Positions 1 to 10,406 are shown, numbered from the stretch's first letter. The stretch is DNA of 64,000 nucleotides from Photobacterium sp. DA100 (GCF_029223585.1 NZ_CP119423.1:3100001-3164000), one strand, 5' to 3'. Numbers and translations: made by a program. The notes: generated by a model from the letters alone, not told the origin.

Positions 1-126
1 CGAGATAGTCGCTGTTATATCGAGTTTATCGACACCAGCACACCCTTTGTTCTTCTTCACTCTTCTCAGGGCTTGGTTCAGATTCGTTGATGAACAGATC
101 TGCTCCATCAACTGAGTTGAGGTCAC
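1..126 (-). CDS. Group II intron reverse transcriptase/maturase, N-terminal fragment
   Basis: Only the first 42 codons are in the window; the gene continues beyond position 1. The start is taken as GTG at 126, 10 bases after a good AGGAGG ribosome-binding site; TTG at 129 or ATG at 108 are alternatives. The fragment contains NLNQALRRVKKNKGCAGVD, the conserved N-terminal RT-0 region of intron-encoded proteins (family pattern: A-x-x-x-V-x-x-N-K-G-x-x-G-V-D). In intact introns this protein helps splicing as a maturase and copies the intron into DNA. Whether it is intact cannot be judged here. Confidence 0.8.
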   Translation of the reverse strand, partial: MTSTQLMEQICSSTNLNQALRRVKKNKGCAGVDKLDITATIS

Positions 127-669
127 CAAGACTCGTCCTCCTGTCTACGCCGATCATGCTTGTCATTCTTCGTGGCCATGAGCGTCACTTGCGGTGTTGC
201 CCATTGGTACGTAGAGATTTTGATCATCTTGCTATGACTCCACATGATTGAGTGTCTAGTGACTGCTTCTTGATATATTCAGTTCCGGCCTTCCCTTGGG
301 TTGTACTTCCCCAAGGTACTATGCCTTCTGCTGACTTCTTATTTCCCATCACACAGCATCACTGCTGCATTAGTCTCGCCCGAGACAGGTAATAAGATCT
401 CCCGAGGTAAGACGTTGTTCTTTCCCTTGGCTGTGCCTGATTTACCCGTACACACTTCCCGTCGAGGCATTGGGCTATTCTATATGTTGCTAGGTTACCC
501 AAGTTGTACTGGCCTACTATCAGATTTCTGTTCGTCACGGCCAAGTTTTGCCATTTGCTTCCTTCAGATCCCGCCTCACGGTGGGCACCCTTGCATAGGC
601 TAACGGTTCTCGCTCGACTGAGCCCGTAGAGGACTTTCACCTCCTAGAACAACGCCATGCTCGGCGCAC
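1..669 (-). mobile_element. Group II intron, 5' portion (3' part lies outside the window)
   Basis: On the minus strand the element begins at 669 with GTGCGCCGAGC, matching the GTGYG start of bacterial group II introns. It continues with a GAGGTGAAAGTCC segment and a GAGGCGGGATCTGAAGGAAGC-like segment typical of domain I, and leads into a reverse-transcriptase reading frame that starts at 126 and runs out of the window. The 5' exon boundary is immediately behind the T-run of the der terminator (TTTTTTGTT then GTGCG). Insertion behind rho-independent terminators is the known habit of class C introns, so class C is my inference. The rest of domain I to IV is non-coding here; open frames within 301-640 are chance translations of the ribozyme. 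Confidence 0.85.
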
Positions 670-672
670 AAC

Positions 673-699
673 AAAAAACCCGGTCTGTTGACCGGGTTT
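673..699 (-). terminator. Rho-independent terminator of der operon
   Basis: A 9-bp stem AAACCCGGT/ACCGGGTTT with a six-base loop is followed on the minus strand by six T residues. It lies 26 bases behind the der stop codon. The group II intron begins three bases after the T-run. Confidence 0.9.
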
Positions 700-724
700 G
701 TCTTCGTCGCTATTTCAGCGTCAA

Positions 725-2233
725 TTAGCTATCGCTGTCGCGATCACGGTTTTTCAGTGCCGTTGCCAGACGCTTGCGCTGGCGCTCCTGGGAAACCGTC
801 AGCTTCTGCTTCTTGCCCTCGAACGGGTTATCGCTGCTCTGGAACTGGATACGGATCGGTGTCCCCATCATTTCCAGCGACTTACGGTAGTAGTTCATCA
901 GGTAGCGCTTGTACGAACCCGGCAGCTCGTTCACCAGGTTACCGTGGATAACGATAATCGGCGGGTTGTAACCACCGGCGTGGGCATACTTGAGCTTCAC
1001 GCGACGGCCACGGATCATCGGCGGCTGGTGGTCGTCCTGCGCCATCTGCATGATGCGGGTCAGCATTGAGGTGCTGATACGCTTGGTCGCCGACTGGTAG
1101 GCTTCCTGTACCGACTCGTACAAGTGGCCCACACCGGTGCCGTGCAGTGCCGAGATAAAGTGGATACGGGCGAAATCAACAAAGCCCAGGCGGCGGTCCA
1201 ACTCGGACTTCACGCGCTCTTTGACATCGTTGTCCAGTCCGTCCCATTTGTTGACGGCAATCACCAGCGAACGACCCGCATTCAGGGCAAAGCCAAGCAG
1301 GCTCAGATCCTGATCCGAGATGTTTTCGCGCGCATCGATAACCAGCAGCACCACGTTGGCATCTTCGACGGCTTTCAGGGTCTGGATCACCGAGAATTTC
1401 TCGACCGCTTCGTGCATGTTCTTACGGCGGCGAATACCCGCGGTGTCGATCAGCACGTACTCCTGGCCTTCGCGCTCCATCGGGATATAGATAGAGTCGC
1501 GGGTCGTACCCGGCATATCGTAAACAACCACACGCTCTTCACCCAGAATACGGTTAGTCAGAGTCGACTTACCCACATTCGGACGGCCAATAATCGCCAG
1601 CTTGATTGGCTGCTCCTGCAAGCGCTTGTACGCCGCTTCCGCATCCGCCTCAGACAGGTTGGCCTTCTCGATATCTTCCACCGAGGTCAGATCCTCAATG
1701 TGCACTTCATCGCTGTCTGGGTCAGCTTTTGCCTTCAGGTTGTCAGCAAACGGGGCCAGCGCACGTTCCATCAGTGCTGTCACACCACGGTTCTGTGCCG
1801 CTGCAATCTGGTACATGCCGTCCATACCCAGTTTCCAGAACTCGGCACATGCACTGTCAGCATCGATGCCATCGATCTTGTTTACGACCAGGAAGGTAGG
1901 TTTCTCGCGGCTACGCAGGTGCTTGGCAATCGCCTCATCGGCAGAGGTCAGACCCGCACGGCCATCAACCAGGAACAAGACCACGTCCGATTCTTCGATC
2001 GCTGCCAGTGATTGCTCGGCCATTTTGGTCTCGACGCCTTCTTCAGTACCGTCGATACCACCGGTATCAATCACAATGAATTCGTGCTCTTCGAGCTCAG
2101 CCTTACCGTATTTACGATCCCTTGTTAGGCCAGGAAAGTCAGCTACCAGCGCATCCCTTGTGCGGGTAAGACGGTTGAATAACGTCGATTTACCCACGTT
2201 TGGGCGCCCGACAAGGGCAACAACAGGAATCAT
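725..2233 (-). CDS. der: Ribosome-assembly GTPase Der (EngA)
   Basis: Der is an essential GTPase that binds the maturing 50S subunit. The 502-residue protein has the hallmark tandem G domains: a first P-loop GRPNVGKST at about residue 9 with a DTGGI switch, and a second GRPNVGKST near residue 217 with DTAGI and NKWD motifs, followed by a KH-like C-terminal domain (about 380-470) and a basic tail. An acidic linker (about 170-200) separates the G domains, as in the family. It is the last gene of the rlmN-to-der operon, 181 bases after bamB, and ends in its own terminator. An imperfect hairpin at about 2352-2383 between bamB and der could attenuate read-through, but this is weak. Confidence 0.97.
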   Translation of the reverse strand: MIPVVALVGRPNVGKSTLFNRLTRTRDALVADFPGLTRDRKYGKAELEEHEFIVIDTGGIDGTEEGVETKMAEQSLAAIEESDVVLFLVDGRAGLTSADEAIAKHLRSREKPTFLVVNKIDGIDADSACAEFWKLGMDGMYQIAAAQNRGVTALMERALAPFADNLKAKADPDSDEVHIEDLTSVEDIEKANLSEADAEAAYKRLQEQPIKLAIIGRPNVGKSTLTNRILGEERVVVYDMPGTTRDSIYIPMEREGQEYVLIDTAGIRRRKNMHEAVEKFSVIQTLKAVEDANVVLLVIDARENISDQDLSLLGFALNAGRSLVIAVNKWDGLDNDVKERVKSELDRRLGFVDFARIHFISALHGTGVGHLYESVQEAYQSATKRISTSMLTRIMQMAQDDHQPPMIRGRRVKLKYAHAGGYNPPIIVIHGNLVNELPGSYKRYLMNYYRKSLEMMGTPIRIQFQSSDNPFEGKKQKLTVSQERQRKRLATALKNRDRDSDS

Positions 2234-2414
2234 AAGTACCTCTTACTTTTCATAGTCTTAATGACATATTTTCCATTCATTCTTGCCTCCAGCCAGGCCC
2301 TAAGCCTACACCTTCATCCGACAATAATATCGCGAACGGATATAACAACAACGGCCCCTGACTGTGTCCACAGCAGGAGCCGAGAATAATAATGGCGCGT
2401 ATTATAACGGCAAA

Positions 2415-3572
2415 TTAAGGCATTTGCATTTTGTTAATACGCCCATTGCGGGTGATCACCAAGTAGCCATCACTCATCCGGACCGGCGGTACCGCAATAC
2501 CACTACCATCGGTCTCCTGCTGGGCAACAAAATCACCGCTGTACGGATCTAGCCAATGCAAGTAGCCTTCACTATCGCCGACAACGAGGTAACCGTTGAT
2601 GACAGCAGGGGCGCTGAGCAAACGGTGCTCCAGCTGGCTGTTCGACCACAGCTCCATGCCGCTTCGGGTATCCACCGCAACAAGATGATCTTTGTCTGTG
2701 ATCAAATATAGCTGACTACCGTCGATGACAAAGTCAGTGGCCGAGGAATAGTTACGTTTCCAGGCCGCCTGACCGGTGCGCAGATCAATCGATACCAAGC
2801 TGCCATTGTAGCCAAGGGCAAACAAGCGCTCGCCATCAATCACCGGAGAGGCATCGACATCAACCAAGCGGTCGATTTCGGTCCCGCCCTTAGGCGATCC
2901 GATCGGCTGTTGCCATAGCATCTGGCCATTGCCCATCAGAGCGCCAGCCAAACGGCCGTTGGCCTGCCCCCAGAACACCCCGCCGGAAATTGACACTGGC
3001 GAGCTGTCGCCACGCAAAGTCAGCGTCGGCAATTCACTGCCCAGTTGCCAGCGGCTTTCACCGGTATTGGCATCTAGTGCCTGCAAAATGCCACGGCTGG
3101 TATTAACCACGACCAGACCTTCATCAACCAACGGCTTCGACAAGACCTCGCCTTCCACCGTCTGGCGCCAAGCAACCTCACCGGTTGTTTCGTCAAGGGC
3201 GATCACCTCGGCATTTTCCGAGCCGATGAACAGCTTGCCGTAAGACAGGGAAATGCCGCCGGCCAGCCTTGCCGGCATATCCTCTTCGAGATCCTGCTTC
3301 CAGATTTCCTTGCCCGTATCCGGATCCAGCGCTTTGACCAGACCGTTACGATCAGCCACAAACACTTTACCGTAACCGACTGCCGGACTCAGCTTAGAAA
3401 AGAAATGGCCCACGCCATTGCCGACTTTGCTGTTCCATCCCTGCACCGGGGTAAACGTGTTTTCAACCACTGGCAATGGTGCCATCTGGATAGTGTCTTC
3501 CTCACTGGCACAACCCGCAAGTAGACCGACAGCCAATGCGACCGACACTGCTTGCTTCAACACCTTCTGCAT
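2415..3572 (-). CDS. bamB: Outer-membrane assembly lipoprotein BamB
   Basis: BamB is the beta-propeller lipoprotein of the BAM complex, which inserts barrel proteins into the outer membrane. The 385-residue protein starts with a lipoprotein signal and the lipobox LLAGC, giving a lipidated Cys21. Repeats of the type (L/V)xALDxxTGExxW occur through residues 80-330, the blade signature of PQQ-like eight-bladed propellers. The length matches the family. It lies 10 bases after yfgM, the usual gammaproteobacterial order hisS-yfgM-bamB-der. Confidence 0.96.
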   Translation of the reverse strand: MQKVLKQAVSVALAVGLLAGCASEEDTIQMAPLPVVENTFTPVQGWNSKVGNGVGHFFSKLSPAVGYGKVFVADRNGLVKALDPDTGKEIWKQDLEEDMPARLAGGISLSYGKLFIGSENAEVIALDETTGEVAWRQTVEGEVLSKPLVDEGLVVVNTSRGILQALDANTGESRWQLGSELPTLTLRGDSSPVSISGGVFWGQANGRLAGALMGNGQMLWQQPIGSPKGGTEIDRLVDVDASPVIDGERLFALGYNGSLVSIDLRTGQAAWKRNYSSATDFVIDGSQLYLITDKDHLVAVDTRSGMELWSNSQLEHRLLSAPAVINGYLVVGDSEGYLHWLDPYSGDFVAQQETDGSGIAVPPVRMSDGYLVITRNGRINKMQMP

Positions 3573-3582
3573 ACGCTCTACC

Positions 3583-4194
3583 TTACTGTGCCAAGTCGTC
3601 TAGCTTAATTTGCAAGGCTGGGGATGAGCCAAGCTGCTGTGCGCTAATGTAAGCTTCACGTGCCGCTTCAATCTCACCCTTTTGCAGTAGAACATCACCG
3701 CGTAGCTCAGCGACCTTGGCCTGCCAGCTTTCGGCTGTCACTTTGTCAAGCTCGGACAACGCCTGCTCGAAGGCATCCTGCTCAGCATAGATCCGCGCCA
3801 AACGGGTTTGAGCAATAGGGAGAATTGCCACATCTTTGGTATTGGCAATCGCCCAGCTCAACTGCTCGGCAGCGGCGTCCAAATCACCGTTATCGACCTG
3901 GGCTTTCGCCAGCTGAAGCGCGGCCAATACTGAGTACTGGCTGCTTTCATGGGCCGCAATAAATGCCTGTACGTCAGCAACGGCAGACTCACTGCCAGTT
4001 GCTAGACGGTTAACCACCTGGGTATATGCATCGGATGCCTGCTCCTTGGCTGACTGAACTTCCGACTGGTAGTAACGCCAGCCAAACAGACCACCCAAAC
4101 CAATCACAGTTCCGAGAACAACGGCTTTACCGTTTTCTTTCCACCAAGCCTTTATTTGTTCAACTTGTTGTTCTTCTGTGATATTGCCGTCCAC
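3583..4194 (-). CDS. yfgM: YfgM family inner-membrane TPR-like chaperone partner
   Basis: The family is an ancillary factor of the Sec translocon that works with PpiD on periplasmic protein folding. The 203-residue protein has a short cytoplasmic N-terminus, one membrane segment at about residues 22-40 (VVLGTVIGLGGLFGW) and an alpha-helical periplasmic part resembling TPR repeats. It is placed 13 bases after hisS and 10 before bamB, as in Escherichia coli. The function is by family; nothing unusual is visible. Confidence 0.92.
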   Translation of the reverse strand: MDGNITEEQQVEQIKAWWKENGKAVVLGTVIGLGGLFGWRYYQSEVQSAKEQASDAYTQVVNRLATGSESAVADVQAFIAAHESSQYSVLAALQLAKAQVDNGDLDAAAEQLSWAIANTKDVAILPIAQTRLARIYAEQDAFEQALSELDKVTAESWQAKVAELRGDVLLQKGEIEAAREAYISAQQLGSSPALQIKLDDLAQ

Positions 4195-4207
4195 TTCCTG
4201 TCCTCTC

Positions 4208-5476
4208 TTAAATCAATTCGGCCAGCTTTGCTGCCACTTCGTCTTGCGCCATCGTGGTTTGCTCACCGCCGCGAAGATCTTTAACTACCACGGTATTCTC
4301 GGCGATTTCATTTTCACCCAGTACCAGTGCAACTGCCGCGCCGACGTTATCGGCACGCTTGAATTGTTTCTTGAAGTTACCGCCACCGAAATGGCTCATT
4401 ACCCGCAGGCCAGCCACGTCTTCACGCAGTTTCTCAGCCAGCTTCATGCCTGCCATCATAGTACCTTCGCCGGCAGTTACCATGTAGACGTCTACCGGAC
4501 GGCGTACATCGGTCAGCTCAAGGGTTTCCATCATAAGCACTAGGCGCTCAAGCCCCATCGCAAAGCCAACTGCAGGGGTCGCCTTACCACCTAGCTGCTC
4601 GACCAGGCCGTCGTAACGGCCACCGCCGCATACGGTACCCTGCGCGCCAAGGCTCTCGGTGATCCACTCGAATACAGTACGGTTGTAATAATCCAAACCA
4701 CGAACAAGACGTTCATTTACTTGGTATTCGATACCTGCAGCGTCCAATAGTTCACACAAACCGGCAAAATGTTGTTTTGACTCATCACCCAGGTAGTCAG
4801 ACAGCTTAGGTGCATCCACCAGCACTTCCTGGATAGCGGCATTTTTGGTATCCAGTACGCGCAGCGGGTTAGTATGCATACGGCGCTTGCAGTCTTCATC
4901 CAAAATGTCGATGTGCTGTTCGAGGAAGGCCACCAGGGCCTGGCGGTAGTTAGCACGGTCTTCGATTGAGCCGATGGAGTTCAGCTCAAGGCGAACGTGC
5001 TTGTCGATACCCAGCTCACGCCACATACGTGCCGTCATCATGATAAGTTCCGCATCAACATCCGGACCATTCAGGCCGAATACTTCCACGCCGAACTGGT
5101 GGAACTGGCGGTAGCGGCCTTTCTGCGGGCGCTCGTGGCGGAACATCGGCCCCGTGTACCACAGACGCTGTTCTTGGTTGTATAGCAGGCCATTCTGGAT
5201 ACCCGCACGTACACAGCCTGCGGTCCCTTCCGGGCGCAGAGTCAGGCTGTCACCGTTGCGGTCATCGAACGTGTACATTTCCTTTTCAACAACATCCGTT
5301 ACTTCACCGATTGCCCGACTAAACAAATGCGTCGACTCGACGATAGGCATACGGACTTCGCTGTAGCCGTAAGCGCTTACTACTTGTTTGATGGTCGATT
5401 CCACTTTCTGCCAAAGTGGTGATTGGGTTGGAAGGCAGTCGTTCATGCCTCGAATTGCTTGAATTTGTTTCGCCAC
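4208..5476 (-). CDS. hisS: Histidyl-tRNA synthetase
   Basis: It charges tRNA-His with histidine. The 422-residue class II synthetase shows motif 2 ([18 protein letters not shown]), the histidine-binding loop [13 protein letters not shown], motif 3 (GFAMGLERL) and an anticodon-binding C-terminal domain. The frame is open further upstream, but the conserved start [15 protein letters not shown] begins right after GTG at 5476, so I chose that codon; it gives the usual family length. It sits between ispG and yfgM in the same operon. Confidence 0.95.
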   Translation of the reverse strand: MAKQIQAIRGMNDCLPTQSPLWQKVESTIKQVVSAYGYSEVRMPIVESTHLFSRAIGEVTDVVEKEMYTFDDRNGDSLTLRPEGTAGCVRAGIQNGLLYNQEQRLWYTGPMFRHERPQKGRYRQFHQFGVEVFGLNGPDVDAELIMMTARMWRELGIDKHVRLELNSIGSIEDRANYRQALVAFLEQHIDILDEDCKRRMHTNPLRVLDTKNAAIQEVLVDAPKLSDYLGDESKQHFAGLCELLDAAGIEYQVNERLVRGLDYYNRTVFEWITESLGAQGTVCGGGRYDGLVEQLGGKATPAVGFAMGLERLVLMMETLELTDVRRPVDVYMVTAGEGTMMAGMKLAEKLREDVAGLRVMSHFGGGNFKKQFKRADNVGAAVALVLGENEIAENTVVVKDLRGGEQTTMAQDEVAAKLAELI

Positions 5477-5578
5477 GTTTATTCTCGTTAACCGATGGGG
5501 AATGGAGTTGAATATATAGGTTATAACGCAAATAGTGAACCGCCCCAACGCGTGCGGGGGCGATTCTTGCCAATTTCG

Positions 5579-6694
5579 TTATTTTTCTTTCACATCAATG
5601 CGGTTTGCTGTATCCATCATTGATGCCTTGGCGCGAATTTTAGCTTCCAGCTGATCGATAACGTTGTCGTTATCGAAGCGCTCTTTCTGGCGCTGGCCGT
5701 CTTCATAAAACGCACTCTTGCGGTTGCCGCCGGCAATACCCAGGTGTGACACTTCCGCTTCACCCGGGCCATTGACCACACAACCAATTACGGAGACATC
5801 CATAGGTACGGTGATGTCTTCCAGACGCTGCTCCAGCTCGTTCACGGTGCCAATCACATCGAATTCCTGGCGTGAACAGGTTGGGCAGGCAATAAAATTA
5901 ATGCCGCGCGAGCGGATACGCAGAGACTTGAGAATATCAAAGCCAACTTTGATCTCTTCGACCGGATCGGCCGCCAACGACACCCGCAACGTATCGCCGA
6001 TCCCCTCAGCCAGCAGCATGCCCAGACCCACAGCGGATTTCACCGCACCAGCACGCGCACCACCGGCTTCGGTGATACCCAAGTGCAGCGGCTGCTTGAT
6101 CTGCTGGGCCAGCTTACGGTAAGAGTCTACCGCCAGGAAGACATCCGATGCCTTAACACTGACCTTGAACTGGTCGAAGTTGAGACGATCCAGAATGTCC
6201 ACATGGCGCATTGCCGATTCCACCAGTGCGTCCGGCGTTGGTTCGCCGTATTTCTGCTGGATATCTTTTTCCAGCGAGCCGCCGTTCACCCCGATACGGA
6301 TTGGGATGTTCTTGTCGCGGGCACAGTCTACAACCGCACGGATACGGTCTTCACGACCGATGTTGCCCGGGTTGATACGCAAGCAGTCAACGCCGTATTC
6401 TGCCACTTTCAGCGCGATACGGTAGTCAAAATGGATATCAGCCACCAGCGGGATGTTCACCTGCTGCTTGATTTGCTTAAACGCCTCGGCCGCGTCCATG
6501 GTTGGCACAGATACACGAACAATATCGGCGCCCACATTTTCCAGCGATTTGATCTGCGCAACGGTCGCAGCCACATCTGTGGTGCGAGTATTGGTCATTG
6601 ACTGCACCGCGATTGGCGCACCGTCACCGATCGGCACATCACCGACATAGATACGGGTGGACTGACGGCGTTTAATTGGAGACTCGTTATGCAT
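5579..6694 (-). CDS. ispG: 4-hydroxy-3-methylbut-2-enyl diphosphate synthase (flavodoxin) IspG
   Basis: IspG is the iron-sulfur enzyme of the MEP isoprenoid pathway that reduces methylerythritol cyclodiphosphate to HMBPP. The 371-residue protein begins with [20 protein letters not shown], a typical IspG start, forms a TIM barrel, and ends with the cluster ligands CPTC (about 270-273) and [11 protein letters not shown] (Cys about 305). Its cluster links it functionally to the isc operon 7 kb away. It lies 12 bases after rodZ. Confidence 0.97.
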   Translation of the reverse strand: MHNESPIKRRQSTRIYVGDVPIGDGAPIAVQSMTNTRTTDVAATVAQIKSLENVGADIVRVSVPTMDAAEAFKQIKQQVNIPLVADIHFDYRIALKVAEYGVDCLRINPGNIGREDRIRAVVDCARDKNIPIRIGVNGGSLEKDIQQKYGEPTPDALVESAMRHVDILDRLNFDQFKVSVKASDVFLAVDSYRKLAQQIKQPLHLGITEAGGARAGAVKSAVGLGMLLAEGIGDTLRVSLAADPVEEIKVGFDILKSLRIRSRGINFIACPTCSRQEFDVIGTVNELEQRLEDITVPMDVSVIGCVVNGPGEAEVSHLGIAGGNRKSAFYEDGQRQKERFDNDNVIDQLEAKIRAKASMMDTANRIDVKEK

Positions 6695-6706
6695 TACATC
6701 TACTCT

Positions 6707-7672
6707 TTACTGCGGCAGTTTCAATCGCGCCACTTTACCAGCAGGGTACCCGCTAAGATCAACAGGTTCGCCTTTGTAGCTCAAGGTTACTACGCTCGGT
6801 GCACCCAGCACCACGCGGAAAGGTTCGTTTCCGTCCAGCTTTAGGACATCACCAGCTTTCTTAATACCGGTATCCAAGCGGCGGCCGTTGGCATCGCGGA
6901 TATCAATCCAGCAATCGCCGCTAAAGCTCAGCTCAAGATCAGAGCTAGCCACCACGGCCTCCTCTTCCGAGGCCACATCAGTCAACTGCTCGGCGGCCAA
7001 GCTATCTGCACTGTCAACGTCAGTATCAGCCAGCTCTTGCGACTCGGTGAAGCTATCTTCGAAACTGGCCTGAGGCTCTGGCGCGATCTCAGGCAACTGG
7101 GCAGGCACGGCTTCAACCGCGCTCGGGCTCTCTTCTGCCCCTAGCTCAGCGACCGCGGTCAAACTGGCTGGGCTGGTACCGTTACCCGCATTGGCAATCG
7201 ATTCATCCAGCGCCTGCACCTGGCCAGGCGTCGCCGACAGTTCAGTCTCGGGCGTCATCTGCAGGCTTTGCCACCACCACATCCCGGTCAAGCCGATAAA
7301 CAAGGCGCCCAGCACCCAGGTCAGGCGCATAATACGGTTATCGTGCGCTTCACGTTTGGTACGGCGTGAAAAGCTCTGCATTTCCTGTTCTTGGGGTTGG
7401 GCGTGACCGTGCTGGTCAAGTTTGGCCAGTACCTCGGCCTCATTGAGGCCGACAAATTTGGCATAGGAACGCACATAGCCACGGGTGAACGTGGCTAACT
7501 GCGCTTCTTCGAAATGGTTATCTTCGATATCGCTGACCACCGAGAGGCGGAGCCTCAATCGGCTGGCAACATCCTTCTGTGAATAGCCTAGCTTCTCTCG
7601 AGCCTGACGCAGCATATCCCCTGGAAGAATGATTTCTTCGGTTGATCGTTCTTCGTTCTGTTCAGTATTCAT
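6707..7672 (-). CDS. rodZ: Cytoskeleton protein RodZ
   Basis: RodZ links MreB to the cell-wall elongation machinery and maintains rod shape. The 321-residue protein has an N-terminal Xre-like helix-turn-helix (about 18-80, GDMLRQAREKLGYSQKDVASRL), one membrane segment at about 118-136 (LTWVLGALFIGLTGMWWW), an acidic low-complexity periplasmic linker (about 150-245) and a C-terminal beta domain (about 246-320). Its start overlaps the end of pilW by 11 bases, indicating translational coupling. Confidence 0.94.
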   Translation of the reverse strand: MNTEQNEERSTEEIILPGDMLRQAREKLGYSQKDVASRLRLRLSVVSDIEDNHFEEAQLATFTRGYVRSYAKFVGLNEAEVLAKLDQHGHAQPQEQEMQSFSRRTKREAHDNRIMRLTWVLGALFIGLTGMWWWQSLQMTPETELSATPGQVQALDESIANAGNGTSPASLTAVAELGAEESPSAVEAVPAQLPEIAPEPQASFEDSFTESQELADTDVDSADSLAAEQLTDVASEEEAVVASSDLELSFSGDCWIDIRDANGRRLDTGIKKAGDVLKLDGNEPFRVVLGAPSVVTLSYKGEPVDLSGYPAGKVARLKLPQ

Positions 7673-8420
7673 TGGCTAGATAATTTTGATATTGCTGAGA
7701 TTCCGGGTACTGAGCTCTGAGAATGCCAGCATACTTATCCGCTTGGCTATCATAGCCAGCCCGCTGCTCGAGCTGGATCAACAGCCATAGGCTGTCGGCT
7801 TTGTACCCGTATCTCTTGTTAAATGTAAACAGCCTGACGCGGGCTTCCTTGAAGTTCTGCGCCTCAATATCCAACTTCGACAACTGCAGCATTGATTTGG
7901 CCCGATAAGGCTCATAAGCCAGCGCCTTTTCAAAATACCCCCGAGCCTGAGGCTGATTGCCCTGCTCAAGGCTGCACAAGGCGGCATTTTCATAGCTGGC
8001 CGAAGTCAGATAATAATATGGTTGCTTGATGGCACGCTCAAACTCATCGATCGCCTCATCATAGCGCCCCTGACTACACAAGAATACACCATAGTTGTTT
8101 CTAACATCGCCATTTTTTGGCGAATATTGCAGTGCCTGGCGATAGATGGCCTCCGCTGATTCTGGCTCACCCACCCGTTGGTAGTAATAGGCCATGGCAT
8201 TTAGCGCCCGGTAATAGCGCGGAGCATACTGCAGGGCCTGCTCAAAGTTATCGCGTGCCCGCTGCCATTGTCCTGTTTCCAAATACCCCAGCCCTAATGT
8301 CACCCTGGCTTCTGCAGCCTCGGTCTTATTCACGCTCTGGGGGGCATTGCCAGTCTCATCGACCGTAACACAACCGGCCATAAAACTACACAATAATAGG
8401 TACATCGTCCACCGTACCAT
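7662..8420 (-). CDS. pilW: Type IV pilus biogenesis/stability lipoprotein PilW (PilF)
   Basis: This outer-membrane lipoprotein is needed for multimerisation of the type IV pilus secretin. The 252-residue protein has a lipoprotein signal with lipobox FMAGC (Cys about 17) and then about six TPR repeats (ARVTLGLGYLETGQWQRARDNF and following) to residue 230. The gene order rlmN-pilW-rodZ-ispG is the standard gammaproteobacterial arrangement. Confidence 0.93.
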   Translation of the reverse strand: MVRWTMYLLLCSFMAGCVTVDETGNAPQSVNKTEAAEARVTLGLGYLETGQWQRARDNFEQALQYAPRYYRALNAMAYYYQRVGEPESAEAIYRQALQYSPKNGDVRNNYGVFLCSQGRYDEAIDEFERAIKQPYYYLTSASYENAALCSLEQGNQPQARGYFEKALAYEPYRAKSMLQLSKLDIEAQNFKEARVRLFTFNKRYGYKADSLWLLIQLEQRAGYDSQADKYAGILRAQYPESQQYQNYLANEY

Positions 8421-8497
8421 CGCATTCCCACCTTAATATCCATATTAATGTGTAACCAGAGCAAGCATTCTACCTGCTCTGATTCGGTAACCGTCTA

Positions 8498-9619
8498 TTA
8501 GACTGATTTTACCGGGATTTGTTCACCGTTTTGAGCCTTTGCTTGTGTGCGTTTCGTGCGGTCAATCACATCACCTACCAATTGTCCGCAGGCCGCATCG
8601 ATATCGTCACCGCGGGTCTTACGGACCGTGACGGTAAAGTCATACTCCATCAGGGTTTTCATAAAGCGATCGATACGCGAGTTGCTCGGCTTCTTGTACG
8701 GCGAGCCCGGGTAAGGGTTGAACGGGATCAAGTTCACCTTGGCCGGCGTATCTTTCAGCGTTTCGGCCAACTGGCGGGCATGCTCCATGCCGTCATTAAC
8801 ATGATCCAGCAGAATATACTCAACCGTCACTCGGCCACGGTTGGCATTTGACGATGCGATGTAGCGGCGTACCGAGGCCAGGAAGTCATCGATGTTCCAG
8901 CGATCATTGATCGGCATGATTTCTGAGCGCAGCTCATCAGTCGGCGCGTGCAGGGAGATAGCCAGCGCCACATCGATATTACCGGTCATCTGATCCAGGC
9001 CAGAAACCACTCCCGACGTGGACACGGTCACACGGCGCTTAGACAGACCAAAGCCAAGGTCATCAAGCATGATTTCAAGCGCAGGGATCAGGTTCTTCAT
9101 ATTGAGCAGCGGCTCACCCATGCCCATCATTACCACGTTGGTAATTGGGCGACGGCCGGTTTCCTTCTCGACACCAATCTCCTTGGCTGCACGCCAAACC
9201 TGGCCGATGATCTCCGACACACGCAGGTTACGGTTGAAGCCCTGCTGGGCTGTTGAGCAGAACTTACATTCCAACGCACAACCAACCTGAGACGACACAC
9301 ACAGGGTTGCACGGTCATCTTCCGGAATGTAGACAGTTTCCACATCCTGATCGCCGACCTTCATGGCCCACTTGATGGTACCGTCGCTAGAATGCTGGGC
9401 TGCCGATACATACGGTGCACGAATTTCAGCCACCAGCTTGAGTTTTTCACGCAATTTCTTGTTGATGTTCGTCATCTGATCGAAATCATCACAACCGAAA
9501 TGATAAATCCACTTCATAATCTGATCAGCACGGAAGGCTTTTTCGCCCAACTCCTCGGCAAAATACTTACGCAGCCCCTTGCGATCAAAATCCAGCAGAT
9601 TCGTTTTAACAGTTGTCAT
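8498..9619 (-). CDS. rlmN: Dual-specificity 23S rRNA/tRNA (adenine-C2) methyltransferase RlmN
   Basis: RlmN is a radical-SAM enzyme that methylates A2503 of 23S rRNA and A37 of some tRNAs. The 373-residue protein carries the CxxxCxxC cluster motif ([14 protein letters not shown]), GMGEPLLN, and the C-terminal catalytic Cys region (AACGQL). The start was set at ATG 9619 because [16 protein letters not shown] matches the family start and AGAGG lies upstream; the frame stays open to 9727 without similarity. First gene of the der operon. Confidence 0.96.
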   Translation of the reverse strand: MTTVKTNLLDFDRKGLRKYFAEELGEKAFRADQIMKWIYHFGCDDFDQMTNINKKLREKLKLVAEIRAPYVSAAQHSSDGTIKWAMKVGDQDVETVYIPEDDRATLCVSSQVGCALECKFCSTAQQGFNRNLRVSEIIGQVWRAAKEIGVEKETGRRPITNVVMMGMGEPLLNMKNLIPALEIMLDDLGFGLSKRRVTVSTSGVVSGLDQMTGNIDVALAISLHAPTDELRSEIMPINDRWNIDDFLASVRRYIASSNANRGRVTVEYILLDHVNDGMEHARQLAETLKDTPAKVNLIPFNPYPGSPYKKPSNSRIDRFMKTLMEYDFTVTVRKTRGDDIDAACGQLVGDVIDRTKRTQAKAQNGEQIPVKSV

Positions 9620-9753
9620 CGGTTGTTGCCTCTTTAAATTACGTGACGTTATCTGTGCCTTGGGCATACCGACATGCGGTATACGACAGGACCTTTGAGT
9701 ACCAAACGACCAGCAAGAGGCTTTCATCCACCTGCTTGTTTATCAGTTTGGTT

Positions 9754-9819
9754 TTATACCCGGGTAACTTCAAGGCACCTATTTATGAGAGGATTACCTG
9801 AAGCCAGCTGGGTATAAGG
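9754..9819. repeat. Imperfect inverted repeat (REP/MITE-like palindrome)
   Basis: The left arm TTATACCCGGGTAACTTCAAGG (9754-9775) pairs with the reverse complement of 9796-9819 (TTATACCCAGCTGGCTTCAGG...), about 16 of 22 positions identical, the outer 8 perfectly. Such TATACCC...CTTCAAG palindromes resemble dispersed repeats I recall from Vibrionaceae genomes, but I cannot count copies. The 330-base gap 9620-9949 otherwise holds the rlmN leader and the ndk terminator. Confidence 0.55.
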
Positions 9820-9890
9820 CGCGAAATTGTACAGGCTTTGGCGGTGAGATTCCACTTGTTCACAGGTGCGGTTACTACTGCCAAGCAAAT

Positions 9891-9919
9891 AAAAACGGGA
9901 AGCACATGGCTTCCCGTTT
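9891..9919 (-). terminator. Terminator of ndk
   Basis: The stem AAACGGGAAGC with its complement, loop CATGT, is followed on the minus strand by TTTTTATTT. It lies 31 bases after the ndk stop. Confidence 0.85.
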
Positions 9920-9949
9920 CATTTTCACTGATTAAATAGCTAGGCAGGC

Positions 9950-10378
9950 TTAGTCGCGAGGGCAGATCTCGTCGTCTGCGAAGAAATAAGCGATCTCGCG
10001 CGCCGCAGATTCAGGGCTGTCGGCACCGTGCACCGAGTTGTGGCGCAGGCTCAGTGCATAGTCGGCACGCAGGGTACCGCAGGCCGCTTCTTCAGGGTTG
10101 GTTTTGCCCATCAACTCGCGGTAACGCACAACGGCATTTTCGCCTTCCAGCACCTGCACCATCACAGGGCCAGAGGTCATAAATGCGACCAGATCATCAA
10201 AAAACGGCTTGCCTTCGTGCTCGGCATAAAAGCCTTTGGCCTTGTTGGCATCCATATGGATCATCTTGGCAGCCACCACTCTAAGCCCCGCTTTTTCAAT
10301 ACGGTTATAAATGGCACCAATCAAATTACGCTTAACGGCGTCTGGCTTCACGATTGAGAATGTTCTTTCAATTGTCAT
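9950..10378 (-). CDS. ndk: Nucleoside diphosphate kinase
   Basis: Ndk balances nucleoside triphosphate pools by transferring the gamma phosphate from ATP to NDPs through a phosphohistidine. The 142-residue protein has the canonical start [20 protein letters not shown] and the active-site segment [16 protein letters not shown] with the catalytic His (about 117). It sits between the rlmN operon and the peptidase B genes, 28 bases behind the upstream pepB-like gene, so read-through from that gene is likely. Confidence 0.97.
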   Translation of the reverse strand: MTIERTFSIVKPDAVKRNLIGAIYNRIEKAGLRVVAAKMIHMDANKAKGFYAEHEGKPFFDDLVAFMTSGPVMVQVLEGENAVVRYRELMGKTNPEEAACGTLRADYALSLRHNSVHGADSPESAAREIAYFFADDEICPRD

Positions 10379-10406
10379 TATTATTTATCCCTCAGGCTTA
10401 AATCTT

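Noticed and set aside
301..603. 100-codon plus-strand frame near the left end
   Set aside because: Antisense to the intron ribozyme and without ribosome-binding site or similarity.
359..640. 93-codon minus-strand frame near the left end
   Set aside because: It is a translation of the group II intron's structured 5' region, not a protein; the real intron protein begins at about 126.
1124..2011. Long plus-strand frames opposite der
   Set aside because: Shadow of the der codon pattern; der has intact family motifs.
5319..5573. 84-codon frame and other N-terminal extensions of hisS
   Set aside because: Family alignment starts at GTG 5476; the extension has no similarity.
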